64,000 nt of DNA from Alcaligenes pakistanensis (GCF_014652815.1 NZ_BMZN01000005.1:126499-190498); one strand, 5' to 3'; positions 33,783 through 42,515 are shown, counted from the first letter of the stretch. The notes: generated by a model not told the origin, from the sequence alone. Program-made: numbers and translations.

Positions 33783-35378
33783 ATGGATCAGGCAGAACCC
33801 AGCCAGGTGTCTTCAGATATCAAGAATGTGCTGTTCATCATGTGTGACCAGCTGCGTGCGGACCACCTGTCCTGTTATGCCCCTGGCGGCGCATTAAAAA
33901 CACCGAATCTGGACCGTCTGGCGGCCATGGGTGTGCGCTTTGATCGCGCCTATGTGAATTCCGCAGTCTGTGGACCGTCGCGGGCCTCGTACTACACCGG
34001 CCGCTATCCCTTATCGCACCGGGTGACCTGGAATCGCGTCCCTCACCCGATTGACGAGCTGTATCTGGGCGATTATCTGGCCCAGGCGGGGCGGGACTGT
34101 TATTTGTTGGGCAAGACCCATCATGTGCCGGACCCGGCAGGAGCCAATGCACGCCGCTTTGAGGTTCAGCCCGAGGGTGCCGAGCGTTTCTGGCAAGGTG
34201 GCTTTACTGCCATCGAACGTTACGACGGGCACTTTGAAATGGGGCCGGACAGCGAGTATCGCCAGTATCTGCAGGCCAAGGGCTACAACAGCGAGCGTCC
34301 TTGGGAAGACTATGTGATTGGCAGCCAGGACGCACAGGGGCAGTTTGCTTCGGGCTGGTATATGCGTAATGCCAATTTGCCCGCACGGGTGCAGGCGCAG
34401 GACTCCGAAACCGCTTATTTCACGCAGCGGGCCATGGACTTTATTACGGCCAAGGGGCAGGAACCCTGGGCCTTACACCTGTCTTTCATAAAACCGCATT
34501 GGCCGTACAAAGCACCGGCGCCCTACCACGATCGCTTCGGGGCGGAGGACGCCTGTACGCCGCTGCGCGCCGAGCACGAGCGCCACGATGCGCATCCGGT
34601 GCATGCGGCGTATCAGCAGCATGAAGAGTCCCAGTCCTTTGCCCAGGACGAGGTCTGGCGCACGATCAAGCCTGTCTATATGGGCCTGGTGCAGCAGATT
34701 GATGACGAGGTCGGGCGTTTGCTGGACATGCTGGAGCAGCAGGACCGTTTGAAAGACACCCTGATTATTTTCAGCTCGGATCATGGCGACTTGCTAGGCG
34801 ACCACTGGTTAGGCGAGAAAGAATATTTCTTTGAGAATGCCATCCGCGTTCCGCTGATCGTGGTGGACCCGCGTGCGTCGGCCAATGCCACGCGGGGCCA
34901 GAGCAGCGACGCGTTTGTGGAATGCGTGGATGTCACCCCCACCATTCTGGATGCCCTGCACCTGCCGGCCCAGGAACACCGTGTAGAAGGCCGCTCCTTG
35001 ATTCCTCTTTTAAATGGCCAGTCAGATTGGGCGCGTGAATACACGGTGGCCAGCCTGGACTATGCCTATCGGGAAGCACGGCAGATTCTGGGGCGTGGTG
35101 TGGATGAGTGCCGGGGCCTGATGCTGCGTGATACCGACTATAAATACATACACTGGCAAGGCTACCGCCCGCAATTATTCGATTTGAAGCAAGACCCTGA
35201 CGAGCTGCATGACCTGGGCGCAGACCCGGCGCACGCGGCGGTATGTCGGCGTATGAAAGAAGGCCTGCTGGATTGGCACGACACCTTGAAAGGACGTGCC
35301 AGCGAGGGTTGGGCTGCGGTAGAGGATCGTACCAATGCGCACGAGCGCATGATGAATATCTTGATTGGACGATGGTAA
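33783..35378 (+). CDS. Sulfatase-family hydrolase (arylsulfatase/phosphonate ester hydrolase)
   Basis: 531-residue alkaline-phosphatase-superfamily enzyme. MCDQLRADHLSCY gives the first metal ligands; CGPSRASYYTGRYP holds the CxPSR motif whose cysteine is converted to formylglycine; SSDHGDLLGDH supplies further metal ligands. The opening and length are closest to choline-sulfatase and phosphonate monoester hydrolase relatives, so the ester type is uncertain. No signal peptide is seen, so it is cytoplasmic. A formylglycine-generating enzyme gene is not in the window. GAGGCGG precedes the ATG at 33783. Followed after 61 bases by a Bug receptor. Confidence 0.87.
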   Translation: MDQAEPSQVSSDIKNVLFIMCDQLRADHLSCYAPGGALKTPNLDRLAAMGVRFDRAYVNSAVCGPSRASYYTGRYPLSHRVTWNRVPHPIDELYLGDYLAQAGRDCYLLGKTHHVPDPAGANARRFEVQPEGAERFWQGGFTAIERYDGHFEMGPDSEYRQYLQAKGYNSERPWEDYVIGSQDAQGQFASGWYMRNANLPARVQAQDSETAYFTQRAMDFITAKGQEPWALHLSFIKPHWPYKAPAPYHDRFGAEDACTPLRAEHERHDAHPVHAAYQQHEESQSFAQDEVWRTIKPVYMGLVQQIDDEVGRLLDMLEQQDRLKDTLIIFSSDHGDLLGDHWLGEKEYFFENAIRVPLIVVDPRASANATRGQSSDAFVECVDVTPTILDALHLPAQEHRVEGRSLIPLLNGQSDWAREYTVASLDYAYREARQILGRGVDECRGLMLRDTDYKYIHWQGYRPQLFDLKQDPDELHDLGADPAHAAVCRRMKEGLLDWHDTLKGRASEGWAAVEDRTNAHERMMNILIGRW

Positions 35379-35439
35379 GAGCGCTGCGGAGGCCACTTGT
35401 GGTGGCTGGCCGCAATCAATAACGATAAGGAGTGGACAT

Positions 35440-36423
35440 ATGAAGCAGCTAAAAAATACAACGCTGGCCCTGTTGTTGGCAGGCGTGGGAGCCTTGGCCC
35501 CGATGATGGCTCAAGCCGCCTGGCCGACCAGTGATCAAGTACGTATTGTGGTGCCCTACCCACCCGGAACCGAGCCTGACATCCTGGCCCGGGATCTGGG
35601 GGTGCATCTGAATAAAGCCACCGGCAAGGTCTTTGTGATCGAGAACCGTCCAGGTGCCAATGCCATTATCGGCACTGATAACATTGCCAAAGCCAAGGGT
35701 GATGGCGCGGCCCTTTTGATGGTCGATAGTTTGGCCGTTTCGACCAATCCGATGCTCTACAGCAACCTGCCTTACAAATGGGAAACTGATCTGAAGCCTG
35801 TGACGACAGTCGCGGGCGTGAACCTGTACCTGATTGTGCGCAATGATTACCCCGCTAAAGACTACAAAGAGTTCATTGCCCAGTCCAAGAAAGCCAATGG
35901 TGATACCAATGCGGGCACAGGCGGTCGCGGACACGTCACGCACTTGGGCATGGGCCTGCTGGCACGCGAGGAAGGGGTGAACTTCACCTACATTCCTTAT
36001 AAGGGCATGGCCCCGGCCACTAACGCTATTCTGGGCGGCGAGACCGATGCCATGCTGGTGGGGGGCATTTTGGCTTCGCAACACATTAATGGCGGCAAGG
36101 TTCGAGTGCTGGCAGTGGGTTCAGACAAGCGCACCGAGCTCTTGCCAAATGTACCGACTGTGCAAGAAGCAGGCGGTCATGCCAATAGCATTCCAACCAC
36201 GACCTTTGCGCTGTTTGCCCCCGGCACCACGCCTGATGAGACCGTGAAAGAAATTCAGGAACAGGTTGATGCAGCTCTGAAAACGCCCGAGATGCAGGCT
36301 GCTTTTAAGAACCGTGGTCTGGCCCAGTTCTTTACCACCCCTTCCCAGACCCTGGAGCGCGTCCAGAACGACTCCAAGGTCTATGCCGAGTTGATTCCTA
36401 CCTTGGGTATCCAGCCTGAATAA
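35440..36423 (+). CDS. Bug/TctC-family periplasmic receptor beside the sulfatase
   Basis: 327-residue receptor: signal peptide MKQLKNTTLALLLAGVGALAPMMAQAA, then VRIVVPYPPGTEPDILARDLG and VIENRPGANAIIGTDNIAKA. The usual PFxxGG loop is replaced by PYPPGTEPD, which may alter ligand choice. AAGGAGTGGACAT supports the start. Co-directional with the sulfatase, so it may bind the sulfate or phosphonate ester, or its carboxylated form. No permease is nearby. Confidence 0.88.
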   Translation: MKQLKNTTLALLLAGVGALAPMMAQAAWPTSDQVRIVVPYPPGTEPDILARDLGVHLNKATGKVFVIENRPGANAIIGTDNIAKAKGDGAALLMVDSLAVSTNPMLYSNLPYKWETDLKPVTTVAGVNLYLIVRNDYPAKDYKEFIAQSKKANGDTNAGTGGRGHVTHLGMGLLAREEGVNFTYIPYKGMAPATNAILGGETDAMLVGGILASQHINGGKVRVLAVGSDKRTELLPNVPTVQEAGGHANSIPTTTFALFAPGTTPDETVKEIQEQVDAALKTPEMQAAFKNRGLAQFFTTPSQTLERVQNDSKVYAELIPTLGIQPE

Positions 36424-36440
36424 GGCTTTGGTATCCCCCG

Positions 36441-36490
36441 GCGTGCACACCTGTCCTGTTGCGGGATCACAGGCGGGTGTGCGGCTTTTT
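36441..36490 (+). terminator. Terminator after the sulfatase-Bug operon
   Basis: GCACACCTG pairs with CAGG-CGGGTGTGC (36445-36482, with a bulge) and is followed by GGCTTTTTT. It begins 20 bases after the receptor stop. Confidence 0.7.
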
Positions 36491-36529
36491 TCAAAGCCTG
36501 GGGTAATCAGCTGGCAATAGATGATAGGA

Positions 36530-36570
36530 AAACACCACCGGCGTGCTGTGTAGTAGCACGGGTGGTGTTT
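36530..36570. terminator. Long hairpin before the MarR stop
   Basis: AAACACCACC (36530-36539) and GGTGGTGTTT (36561-36570) form a perfect 10-bp stem enclosing a further GTGCT/AGCAC stem. On the minus strand it is followed by TTCC rather than a U-run. It lies 83 bases downstream of the MarR gene and probably ends that transcript or marks an mRNA 3' end. Confidence 0.5.
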
Positions 36571-36652
36571 GCAGATCAGGTAATGAGCAGAGCAGGCGAG
36601 AGGTCACCCCGTTCAGGGTTTGAACTGATAGTGTGGCCAGCCCCGCTGCGCT

Positions 36653-37111
36653 TTACTGTTCGTTGTAGTCGTGCTGCTCGGAGATCAGACGCCGCAAGGT
36701 GGTCTTGAGCGCGTTGACATCCAGCGGTTGCAGGCGCTGCACCACTTCTTGTTCGTGCAGGCGGGCCTTGGCAATCAGGCCGGAGATCAAGGTTTGGCCT
36801 TCTTCAGTGATGCGTACCAGCGTGATGCGACGATCGACATCGTGGGCCACGCGGCGCAGCAAGCCCTGTTTTTCCAGCCGGTCCAGCAAACGGGTCACGG
36901 TGGGTTGCTTGGTGGTGGCAATACGAGCCAGATGACCAATGCTGACCTCGCCCGCGCCGGACAAAGTGGACAGGACACGCCATTCGGAAATGGACAAACC
37001 GTTGCTGAGCACCACTTCGTGGAACTCGGCAGAGATCAGCTGGCTGGCCTGGGCAAGTAAGGCGGGCAGATAGTTTTCGACGAAGACACTGTCGTGTTCG
37101 GTGGGGCTCAT
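36653..37111 (-). CDS. MarR-family regulator 1
   Basis: 152-residue MarR protein: central winged helix with IGHLARIATTKQPTVTRLLDRLEKQGLLRR and the wing DVDRRITLVRITEEG, flanked by dimerisation helices. It is divergent from the oxidoreductase operon at 37365, with a 253-bp region holding several inverted repeats. It is one of two MarR genes in the putative indole-acid cluster and is a good candidate for the shared repressor acting at the palindromic sites listed below. MarR control has been described for auxin-degradation loci, as I recall; the link here is inferred. Confidence 0.9.
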   Translation of the reverse strand: MSPTEHDSVFVENYLPALLAQASQLISAEFHEVVLSNGLSISEWRVLSTLSGAGEVSIGHLARIATTKQPTVTRLLDRLEKQGLLRRVAHDVDRRITLVRITEEGQTLISGLIAKARLHEQEVVQRLQPLDVNALKTTLRRLISEQHDYNEQ

Positions 37112-37236
37112 GGTGCGTTATTGTCGTTACGGGCTAGTGGGTGCCGCGGGGCTTCATGGGCTTGAGGCAGGGGCGCAACATCTGGTTGAAGAGCCCCGCG
37201 CGGCGGCAACAGGGCTCACTATAACCAAGCTGTTCG

Positions 37237-37259
37237 TTTGCGTGTCGCAAATAATTTGC
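37237..37259. promoter_or_regulatory. Overlapping inverted repeats upstream of MarR 1
   Basis: TTTGCG-TGT-CGCAAA (37237-37251) overlaps GCAAAT-A-ATTTGC (37247-37259). Two interleaved palindromes about 130 bases upstream of the MarR start and 106 before the oxidoreductase start suggest a regulator-binding site distinct from the TATTCAT motif. Confidence 0.4.
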
Positions 37260-37308
37260 CGACTTTACTAGGGAAAACCATGAGGATGGATATGTTGAGA
37301 TATAAACA

Positions 37309-37324
37309 TATTCATATGAAAATA
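37309..37324. promoter_or_regulatory. TATTCAT-type operator, copy A (before oxidoreductase genes)
   Basis: TATTCATATGAAAATA contains the perfect palindrome TTCATATGAA and sits 41 bases before the start of the alpha-subunit gene. The surrounding TAAACATATTCAT...AAAATAAAT matches the region before the Rieske operon (copy C) almost base for base. Confidence 0.5.
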
Positions 37325-37364
37325 AATACCATGTTCACAATGAGCGGTAAGTAAGGAAAGAGAA

Positions 37365-39569
37365 ATGGCTGAGCGATCGTTTGTCGAAGAAGTCAAAAAG
37401 CTGCGCCTGGGTGATGGAGACGTATTCAGTGGCGAAGGCATCCTGGCGGTGACCAAGGCCCTGCTGGAGTCGGGCGTGTCCTACGTGGCCGGTTACCAGG
37501 GTGCGCCTATCTCGCACTTGATGGACGTGCTGGCCGATGCCCAGGACATCCTGCAAGAGAACGGCATCCGTTTTGAAAACAGTGCCAGCGAAGCAACCGC
37601 GGCGGCCACCTTGGCAGCGTCGGTTAACTACCCGCTGCGTGGTGCCATCACGTTTAAAGCGACGGTCGGCACCAACGTGGCCTCGGACGCGCTGGCTAAC
37701 CTGGCCTCCGGTGGGGTCAAGGGTGGTGCGCTGATCATTGTGGGCGAAGACTACGGCGAAGGCTCGTCCATCATGCAGGAGCGTAGCCACGCTTTTGCCA
37801 TGAAATCGCAAATGTGGATGCTGGACCCGCGTCCTAACCTGCCCTGTATTGTGCAAGCGGTAAAAGACGGCTTTGATCTGTCTGAAGCGTCCAACACCCC
37901 TGTCATGTTGCAGCTGCGCATTCGCGCCTGTCACGTGCATGGTCAGTTTGTGGCTTCGGATAACCGTCGCGCCAAATTCACTATTAAAGAAGCCATGGAG
38001 CAGCCCACACGCGATATCAATCGCATTGTGTTGCCGCCCGCCAGCTTCATGCATGAAAAAGAAAAGATCGAACAGCGCTGGCCTAACGCCGTCAAGTTCA
38101 TCGAGGAGCGTCAGCTCAATGAATTCTTCGCTGATGGTACCGATGACGTCGGTCTGATCGTTCAAGGCGGTGGCTACAACACCGTGATCCGTGCTCTGGA
38201 ACACCTGGATATGGCCGATGTGTTCGGCGAATCCAAAGTGCCTATGTACGTCATGAACGTGGCCTATCCGCTGATCGAGTCCGAAATCGTTCGCTTTTGC
38301 GAAGGCAAGCGTGCGGTGCTGGTGCTGGAAGAGGGTCAGCCCAACTTTGTTGAGCAGAACATCTCCGACATCGTGCGTCGTCACAAGGTGGACGTAACGC
38401 TGCACGGCAAGGATCTGCTGCCTCTGGCCGGTGAATACAATACCGCCACCATGCTCAAGGGCCTGCGCGCCTTCATGGAAAAGTACGAGCGCGTGGAACC
38501 CTTGCCAGCTCGCAAGCCACGCGTCATCCCGATGAAAGTCGAGACTGTGGAGCGTCCTAAAGCCGAAGAAGCCAGCTTGGTGGAAGCGGCCGAGATCAAA
38601 CCCATGGGCAGCCTGGATGAGAACGTCCACGCCCGTCCTCCTGGGTTTTGTACTGGCTGTCCAGAGCGTCCTATTTTTACGGCGCTCAAGATGGTTGAGC
38701 GCGAGTTGGGTGAACACCACGTATCGGCCGACATTGGCTGTCACCTGTTCTCCATTCTGCCGCCGTTCAATCTGGGTAACACCACCATGGGCTACGGTCT
38801 GGGTGGAGCCGGTTCAGCCGCATTGAACGTGAATTCGGACAAGCGCGCTATTTCGGTGATGGGCGATGGCGGTTTCTGGCACAACGGTTTGACCAGTGGT
38901 ATTGCCAACTCGGTGTTTAACCGCAGCGATAACCTGACCATTGTGATCGACAACAGCTACACGGCAGCGACGGGCGGTCAGGACATCCTGTCCTCCAAAG
39001 CCAAGAACGAAACCCGTAGTACAGGTCACCTGATCGAGAAAGCCGCGCGCGGTGTGGGTGTTGAGTGGTTGCATATGGTCCGTAATACCTACGACCTGAA
39101 AGCCATGACCAAATCCTTGCGTGAAGCCCTGACGACCAAAGAAAAAGGTCCCAAGGTGCTGGTGGCGCAAAGCGAATGTATGTTGAACCGTCAGCGTCGC
39201 GAGAAAGGCCAGGTGCGTAAAGCCGTGGCTGCGGGCGAACGTGTGGTGCGCGAGCGCTTTGGTGTGGACCCGGACACATGTACCGGCGATCACTCCTGCA
39301 TCCGTTTGTCGGGTTGCCCTTCCTTGTCGATTCGCCCCAACCCCGACGCTCTGCGTCAGGACCCGGTGGCAAACGTCATGAACAGTTGTGTTGGTTGCGG
39401 TCTGTGTGGCGAAGTTTCCCACGCTGCGGTTCTGTGCCCGTCTTTCTACCGTGCACAGGTAGTGAGCAACCCGACAGGCTGGGATAAGTTCCGCGAAAAA
39501 ACCCGCCGTGGCTTTATCGGTTGGTTGCAGCGTCGTGACGCTGCGCGTCGTGATCGTCTGGCCTTCTAA
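37365..39569 (+). CDS. Indolepyruvate-type 2-oxoacid:ferredoxin oxidoreductase, alpha (TPP) subunit
   Basis: 734-residue thiamine-diphosphate enzyme that converts a 2-oxo acid, CoA and an electron acceptor to acyl-CoA and CO2. Order: N-terminal pyrimidine domain (GEGILAVTKALLESG ... ENSASEATAAATLAAS), central domain, GFCTGCPERP, the TPP motif VMGDGGFWHNGL ... VIDNSY (about 510-545), and a C-terminal ferredoxin domain with CTGDHSC-x5-CP and CVGCGLC cysteines for two 4Fe-4S clusters. Standard use is on arylpyruvates. In this locus isatinate (2-aminophenylglyoxylate) is a plausible substrate, giving 2-aminobenzoyl-CoA; alternatively it turns indolepyruvate into indoleacetyl-CoA. Paired with the next gene, 23 bases away. 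Confidence 0.88.
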   Translation: MAERSFVEEVKKLRLGDGDVFSGEGILAVTKALLESGVSYVAGYQGAPISHLMDVLADAQDILQENGIRFENSASEATAAATLAASVNYPLRGAITFKATVGTNVASDALANLASGGVKGGALIIVGEDYGEGSSIMQERSHAFAMKSQMWMLDPRPNLPCIVQAVKDGFDLSEASNTPVMLQLRIRACHVHGQFVASDNRRAKFTIKEAMEQPTRDINRIVLPPASFMHEKEKIEQRWPNAVKFIEERQLNEFFADGTDDVGLIVQGGGYNTVIRALEHLDMADVFGESKVPMYVMNVAYPLIESEIVRFCEGKRAVLVLEEGQPNFVEQNISDIVRRHKVDVTLHGKDLLPLAGEYNTATMLKGLRAFMEKYERVEPLPARKPRVIPMKVETVERPKAEEASLVEAAEIKPMGSLDENVHARPPGFCTGCPERPIFTALKMVERELGEHHVSADIGCHLFSILPPFNLGNTTMGYGLGGAGSAALNVNSDKRAISVMGDGGFWHNGLTSGIANSVFNRSDNLTIVIDNSYTAATGGQDILSSKAKNETRSTGHLIEKAARGVGVEWLHMVRNTYDLKAMTKSLREALTTKEKGPKVLVAQSECMLNRQRREKGQVRKAVAAGERVVRERFGVDPDTCTGDHSCIRLSGCPSLSIRPNPDALRQDPVANVMNSCVGCGLCGEVSHAAVLCPSFYRAQVVSNPTGWDKFREKTRRGFIGWLQRRDAARRDRLAF

Positions 39570-39592
39570 GCACACCCGTAGAGATTCTTATC

Positions 39593-41098
39593 ATGCAGAT
39601 CAAACCAATCAAGATTGCCATTTTGGCCATGGGTGGCGAAGGCGGCGGCGTGTTGGCCGACTGGATCGTCAACCTGGGCGAACAAAACGGTTACTTCGCA
39701 CAGACTACTTCGGTGCCCGGTGTGGCCCAACGTACGGGCGCCACGATTTACTACGTGGAACTGTTCCCGCATTCGGCGGTGCCGGATGGCAAAAAACCCG
39801 TGCTGGCCCTGATGCCCATGCCCGGTGACGTAGACGTGGTGCTGGCCTCCGAACTGATGGAAGCGGGTCGTGCTGTTCAGCGTGGCCTGGTCTCCGATGA
39901 CCGCACCACGCTGGTTGCATCGACTCACCGTGTCTATTCCATCGCCGAAAAATCGGCCATGGGTGATGGCCGTGTGGATGACAATGCACTGATCGCTCAC
40001 GCCAGCCAGGCTGCCAAGCGTTTTGTGTACTTCAATATGGAAAAAGCGGCCGAAGATTCGGGTAGCGTGATTTCCGCTGTGCTGTTTGGCGCCTTGGCCA
40101 GCACCGGTGTGTTGCCCTTTAGCCGCTCGCAGTTCGAGCAGACAATCGAACGCGGTGGTGTGGGCGTCAAGCCTAGCTTGAAAGCGTTTGGTGCAGCCTA
40201 CGCTCGCGTGGCCGAAGGCGATGCCGGCAAGGCCGAGTCTGAAAACAAGCCAGTTGATATGGCCAGCCTGGCTCCGCGTGACCCTGCCGTGGCCAAGCTG
40301 ATTGAGCGTGTGCGTGCCGAAGTGCCCGCACAGGCCCAGCCTATCGTGGTGGAAGGGGTGCGTCGTGTACTGGATTTCCAGGACGTGGCCTACGCCAATG
40401 TCTACCTGGACCGCCTGAAAAAGATCAGCCAGTTTGCCCGCCCTGACGATGTGGCCCTGATCCGCGAAACCGGCCGTTATCTGGCACTGTGGATGTCCTA
40501 CGAGGACGCCATTCGTGTAGCCGAACTGAAAACGCGTTCCAGCCGTTTTGACCGTGTGCACAAAGAAGTGCGTGCGGCGGATGGCCAGATCGTGGCGATT
40601 AATGAGTACATGCACCCCCGTGTGGAAGAAATCAGCGAAATCCTGCCTTTTGCAAGCGTAGGCCGTTGGTTGATGCGTCCTACCTGGGGTAACAAGCTGG
40701 TCAAGTCCCAGACCAAGTCCGGTCGTGTGATTCAAACCAGTTCCGTGCGTGGTTTCATTCCCTTGTACCTGCTGTCCGGCTTTAAGCGCTGGCGTCGTCG
40801 CACGCTGCGTTACCAGGCTGAGCAGCAGCGCATTGAAGGTTGGTTGAAGCAGATCGAGCAGGCGGCTGATGCCCACCCGGCTCTGGCCCTGGAGATTGCC
40901 CAGTGTCAGCGTTTGGTCAAAGGCTATGGCGATACCCATGCCCGTGGTTTGCGTAACTACCAGACCGTGATGTCGGCGCTTGAGCGTAACGCCAGCACCA
41001 TGTCGCCTGCCTTGTTGGGCACCCTGCGCGATGCGGCTTTGGCCGACGAGCATGGAACCAAATTGGAAGCGGCACTGCGCCAGTACGCACTGGTGTAA
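39593..41098 (+). CDS. Indolepyruvate-type oxidoreductase, beta (gamma-domain) subunit, extended
   Basis: 501-residue partner of the TPP subunit. The N-terminal 190 residues are the usual pyruvate/ketoisovalerate oxidoreductase gamma domain (AILAMGGEGGGVLADWIVN, SVPGVAQRTGATIYYVE, PGDVDVVLASELMEAGRA). About 300 further residues follow that are absent from classical IorB of roughly 200 residues; they are helical, with KLIERVRAEVP and a C-terminal basic segment LLSGFKRWRRRTLRYQAEQQ. Long forms are common in beta-proteobacteria. The role of the extension is unknown to me. The operon ends with a hairpin at 41104-41134. Confidence 0.87.
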   Translation: MQIKPIKIAILAMGGEGGGVLADWIVNLGEQNGYFAQTTSVPGVAQRTGATIYYVELFPHSAVPDGKKPVLALMPMPGDVDVVLASELMEAGRAVQRGLVSDDRTTLVASTHRVYSIAEKSAMGDGRVDDNALIAHASQAAKRFVYFNMEKAAEDSGSVISAVLFGALASTGVLPFSRSQFEQTIERGGVGVKPSLKAFGAAYARVAEGDAGKAESENKPVDMASLAPRDPAVAKLIERVRAEVPAQAQPIVVEGVRRVLDFQDVAYANVYLDRLKKISQFARPDDVALIRETGRYLALWMSYEDAIRVAELKTRSSRFDRVHKEVRAADGQIVAINEYMHPRVEEISEILPFASVGRWLMRPTWGNKLVKSQTKSGRVIQTSSVRGFIPLYLLSGFKRWRRRTLRYQAEQQRIEGWLKQIEQAADAHPALALEIAQCQRLVKGYGDTHARGLRNYQTVMSALERNASTMSPALLGTLRDAALADEHGTKLEAALRQYALV

Positions 41099-41103
41099 GG
41101 GGC

Positions 41104-41134
41104 TCACCAGGCCGCTTTCGGGCGGTCTTGGTGA
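41104..41134 (+). terminator. Hairpin after the oxidoreductase operon
   Basis: TCACCA (41104-41109) pairs with TGGTGA (41129-41134), with CCGC/GCGG inside. There is no U-run, so it is a weak or factor-dependent terminator. Confidence 0.45.
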
Positions 41135-41183
41135 AAACCCTTGAGGACGCATTTTTAACCCGCCAAATACTTTATTTCTAAAA

Positions 41184-41200
41184 TATTCATAGTAGAATGT
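41184..41200. promoter_or_regulatory. TATTCAT-type operator, copy B (before MarR 2)
   Basis: TATTCATAGTAGAATGT, with inverted ATTC-N6-GAAT (41185-41198), 130 bases upstream of the second MarR gene. Preceded by TAAAA as in copies A and C. Confidence 0.4.
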
Positions 41201-41330
41201 AAATTCGGATTGGCACTGCGCCCAAGGCCTTTAACGCCAGACAGCCTGTGTCTACTTGGCCACTTGTTCAAGCAAGCATATCCCGCCGGTTGGTCAAACG
41301 AATTAGCCAAAGTTTGGGGGACAAAAGAAT

Positions 41331-41846
41331 ATGAATCAAAGCGAAGCAGCACTTGAATTCCTGGTAGAGCCGGCCGATGCCGGGTTTGAGGGTCGTGTCG
41401 GCCCCAAGGACCCCGCCAGCCTGAAATTGTGGTTGCGCATGCTCACCTGCACCAAGCAGATCGAGGACGAAATTCGTCGCCGCCTGCGCCAGAATTTTGA
41501 TATTTCGCTGGCCCGCTTTGACTATATGGCCCAGCTGTACCGCTATCCGCAGGGCTTGAAGATGGGCGAGTTGTCGCGCTATCTGATGGTGACTGGCGGC
41601 AATATTACCGGACTGACTGACGAGCTGGCCCGCGAGGGCATGGTGTCTCGCCAGAGCAGCCCCACCGATCGACGTGCTTGGGTGTTGCGTCTCACCCCCA
41701 AGGGCAAAAGCAGTTTCGAGGCAATGGCCCAGGCCCACAGCGACTGGATTGCAGAAATGTTTGAAGGTCTGGGTTCCGAGGAAGTCGTGCACATCCATCA
41801 GCACCTGGGCCTGTTACGGGTTCATCTGCAAAGCGCGGCTGGCTAG
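41331..41846 (+). CDS. MarR-family regulator 2
   Basis: 171-residue MarR protein with an N-terminal extension of about 25 residues. The winged helix is GELSRYLMVTGGNITGLTDELAREGMVSRQ with wing SSPTDRRAWVLRLTPKG. It shares a transcript direction with the thioesterase 96 bases downstream. Its place among catabolic genes suggests it senses an aromatic acid or CoA ester and controls the promoters at 41.2, 42.45 and 49.2 kb; which of the two MarR proteins binds the palindromes is not decidable from sequence. Confidence 0.9.
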   Translation: MNQSEAALEFLVEPADAGFEGRVGPKDPASLKLWLRMLTCTKQIEDEIRRRLRQNFDISLARFDYMAQLYRYPQGLKMGELSRYLMVTGGNITGLTDELAREGMVSRQSSPTDRRAWVLRLTPKGKSSFEAMAQAHSDWIAEMFEGLGSEEVVHIHQHLGLLRVHLQSAAG

Positions 41847-41942
41847 CATTCGGGGCATCTTGCCGGTTTTTTAACGCCGGGCAGGATGCGGATAGCGCCG
41901 TATAAAGGCGCACAAAACACTGGCTGAAAAGGTGTCTACAAC

Positions 41943-42386
41943 ATGGTTTCCAAGCTGTACGAACAAGAACATCGCATCCGTTTTTCGGAATGCGATCCAG
42001 CGGGTATCGTTTTTTATCCGCAGTACTTTGTGATGTTTAACGACCTGATGGAAGCATGGATCGACTCCATGACCCCCGAGGGTTTTCACAACATGATCAC
42101 CAGCAAACGGGTGGGTATGCCCTCGGTGCACATTGAGGCCGAGTTCAAATCCATCAGCCGTATGGGTGATGATGTGGTGATGAGCCTGGGTGTGGAACGC
42201 ATTGGCAACAGCTCCTTGAAGCTGCGTTTGCGTTGCACGGGTAAAGACGGTGTGTTGCGCATGCAAGTGCGCCAGACCGTGGTGACCACCTCGCTGGAGA
42301 CGCACCTGGGTATTGCGATCCCTGATTTTCTGCGTAATCCCATGCAAGAGTATGTGATTGCCGAGCAAGAAAACAGCAATGCATAA
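41943..42386 (+). CDS. Hotdog-fold acyl-CoA thioesterase (4-hydroxybenzoyl-CoA type)
   Basis: 147-residue single hotdog thioesterase. RFSECDPAGIVFYPQYFVMFNDLMEAW carries the catalytic aspartate (residue 17-18 region) as in Pseudomonas 4-hydroxybenzoyl-CoA thioesterase. In context it would release the free acid after 5-hydroxylation of a ring CoA ester (gentisyl-CoA or 5-hydroxy-2-aminobenzoyl-CoA) so the bicupin dioxygenase can act. The same gene order, thioesterase then salicylyl-CoA-type hydroxylase, matches known CoA-dependent salicylate/anthranilate routes. Confidence 0.85.
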   Translation: MVSKLYEQEHRIRFSECDPAGIVFYPQYFVMFNDLMEAWIDSMTPEGFHNMITSKRVGMPSVHIEAEFKSISRMGDDVVMSLGVERIGNSSLKLRLRCTGKDGVLRMQVRQTVVTTSLETHLGIAIPDFLRNPMQEYVIAEQENSNA

Positions 42387-42442
42387 CGCAGTTTGATGTA
42401 GTGGCAGGCAGTATGCAGGTCGGCTATTTTTTTGACTTAAAT

Positions 42443-42474
42443 AGTTGACTTGTATAATATTTATTAATAAATAT
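42443..42474 (+). promoter_or_regulatory. Promoter with 18-bp palindromic operator, copy E
   Basis: A near-consensus TATAAT (42453-42458) is preceded by TTGACT at 42432 (15-base spacer). It overlaps the perfect 18-bp palindrome ATATTTATTAATAAATAT (42457-42474), the strongest member of the TATTYAT operator set. The layout is that of a MarR-type repressor site over the -10 box; the FAD monooxygenase gene starts 42 bases downstream. Confidence 0.6.
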
Positions 42475-42515
42475 ACTATGCTCAGAAGCATGTATTCAGA
42501 CCATACGGACATATC

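Noticed and set aside
37335-38744. A 469-codon minus-strand frame opposite the oxidoreductase alpha gene
   Set aside because: Antisense shadow; no ribosome site and no recognisable motif.
39566-41152. A 528-codon minus-strand frame opposite the oxidoreductase beta gene
   Set aside because: Antisense shadow of a protein with clear family motifs.
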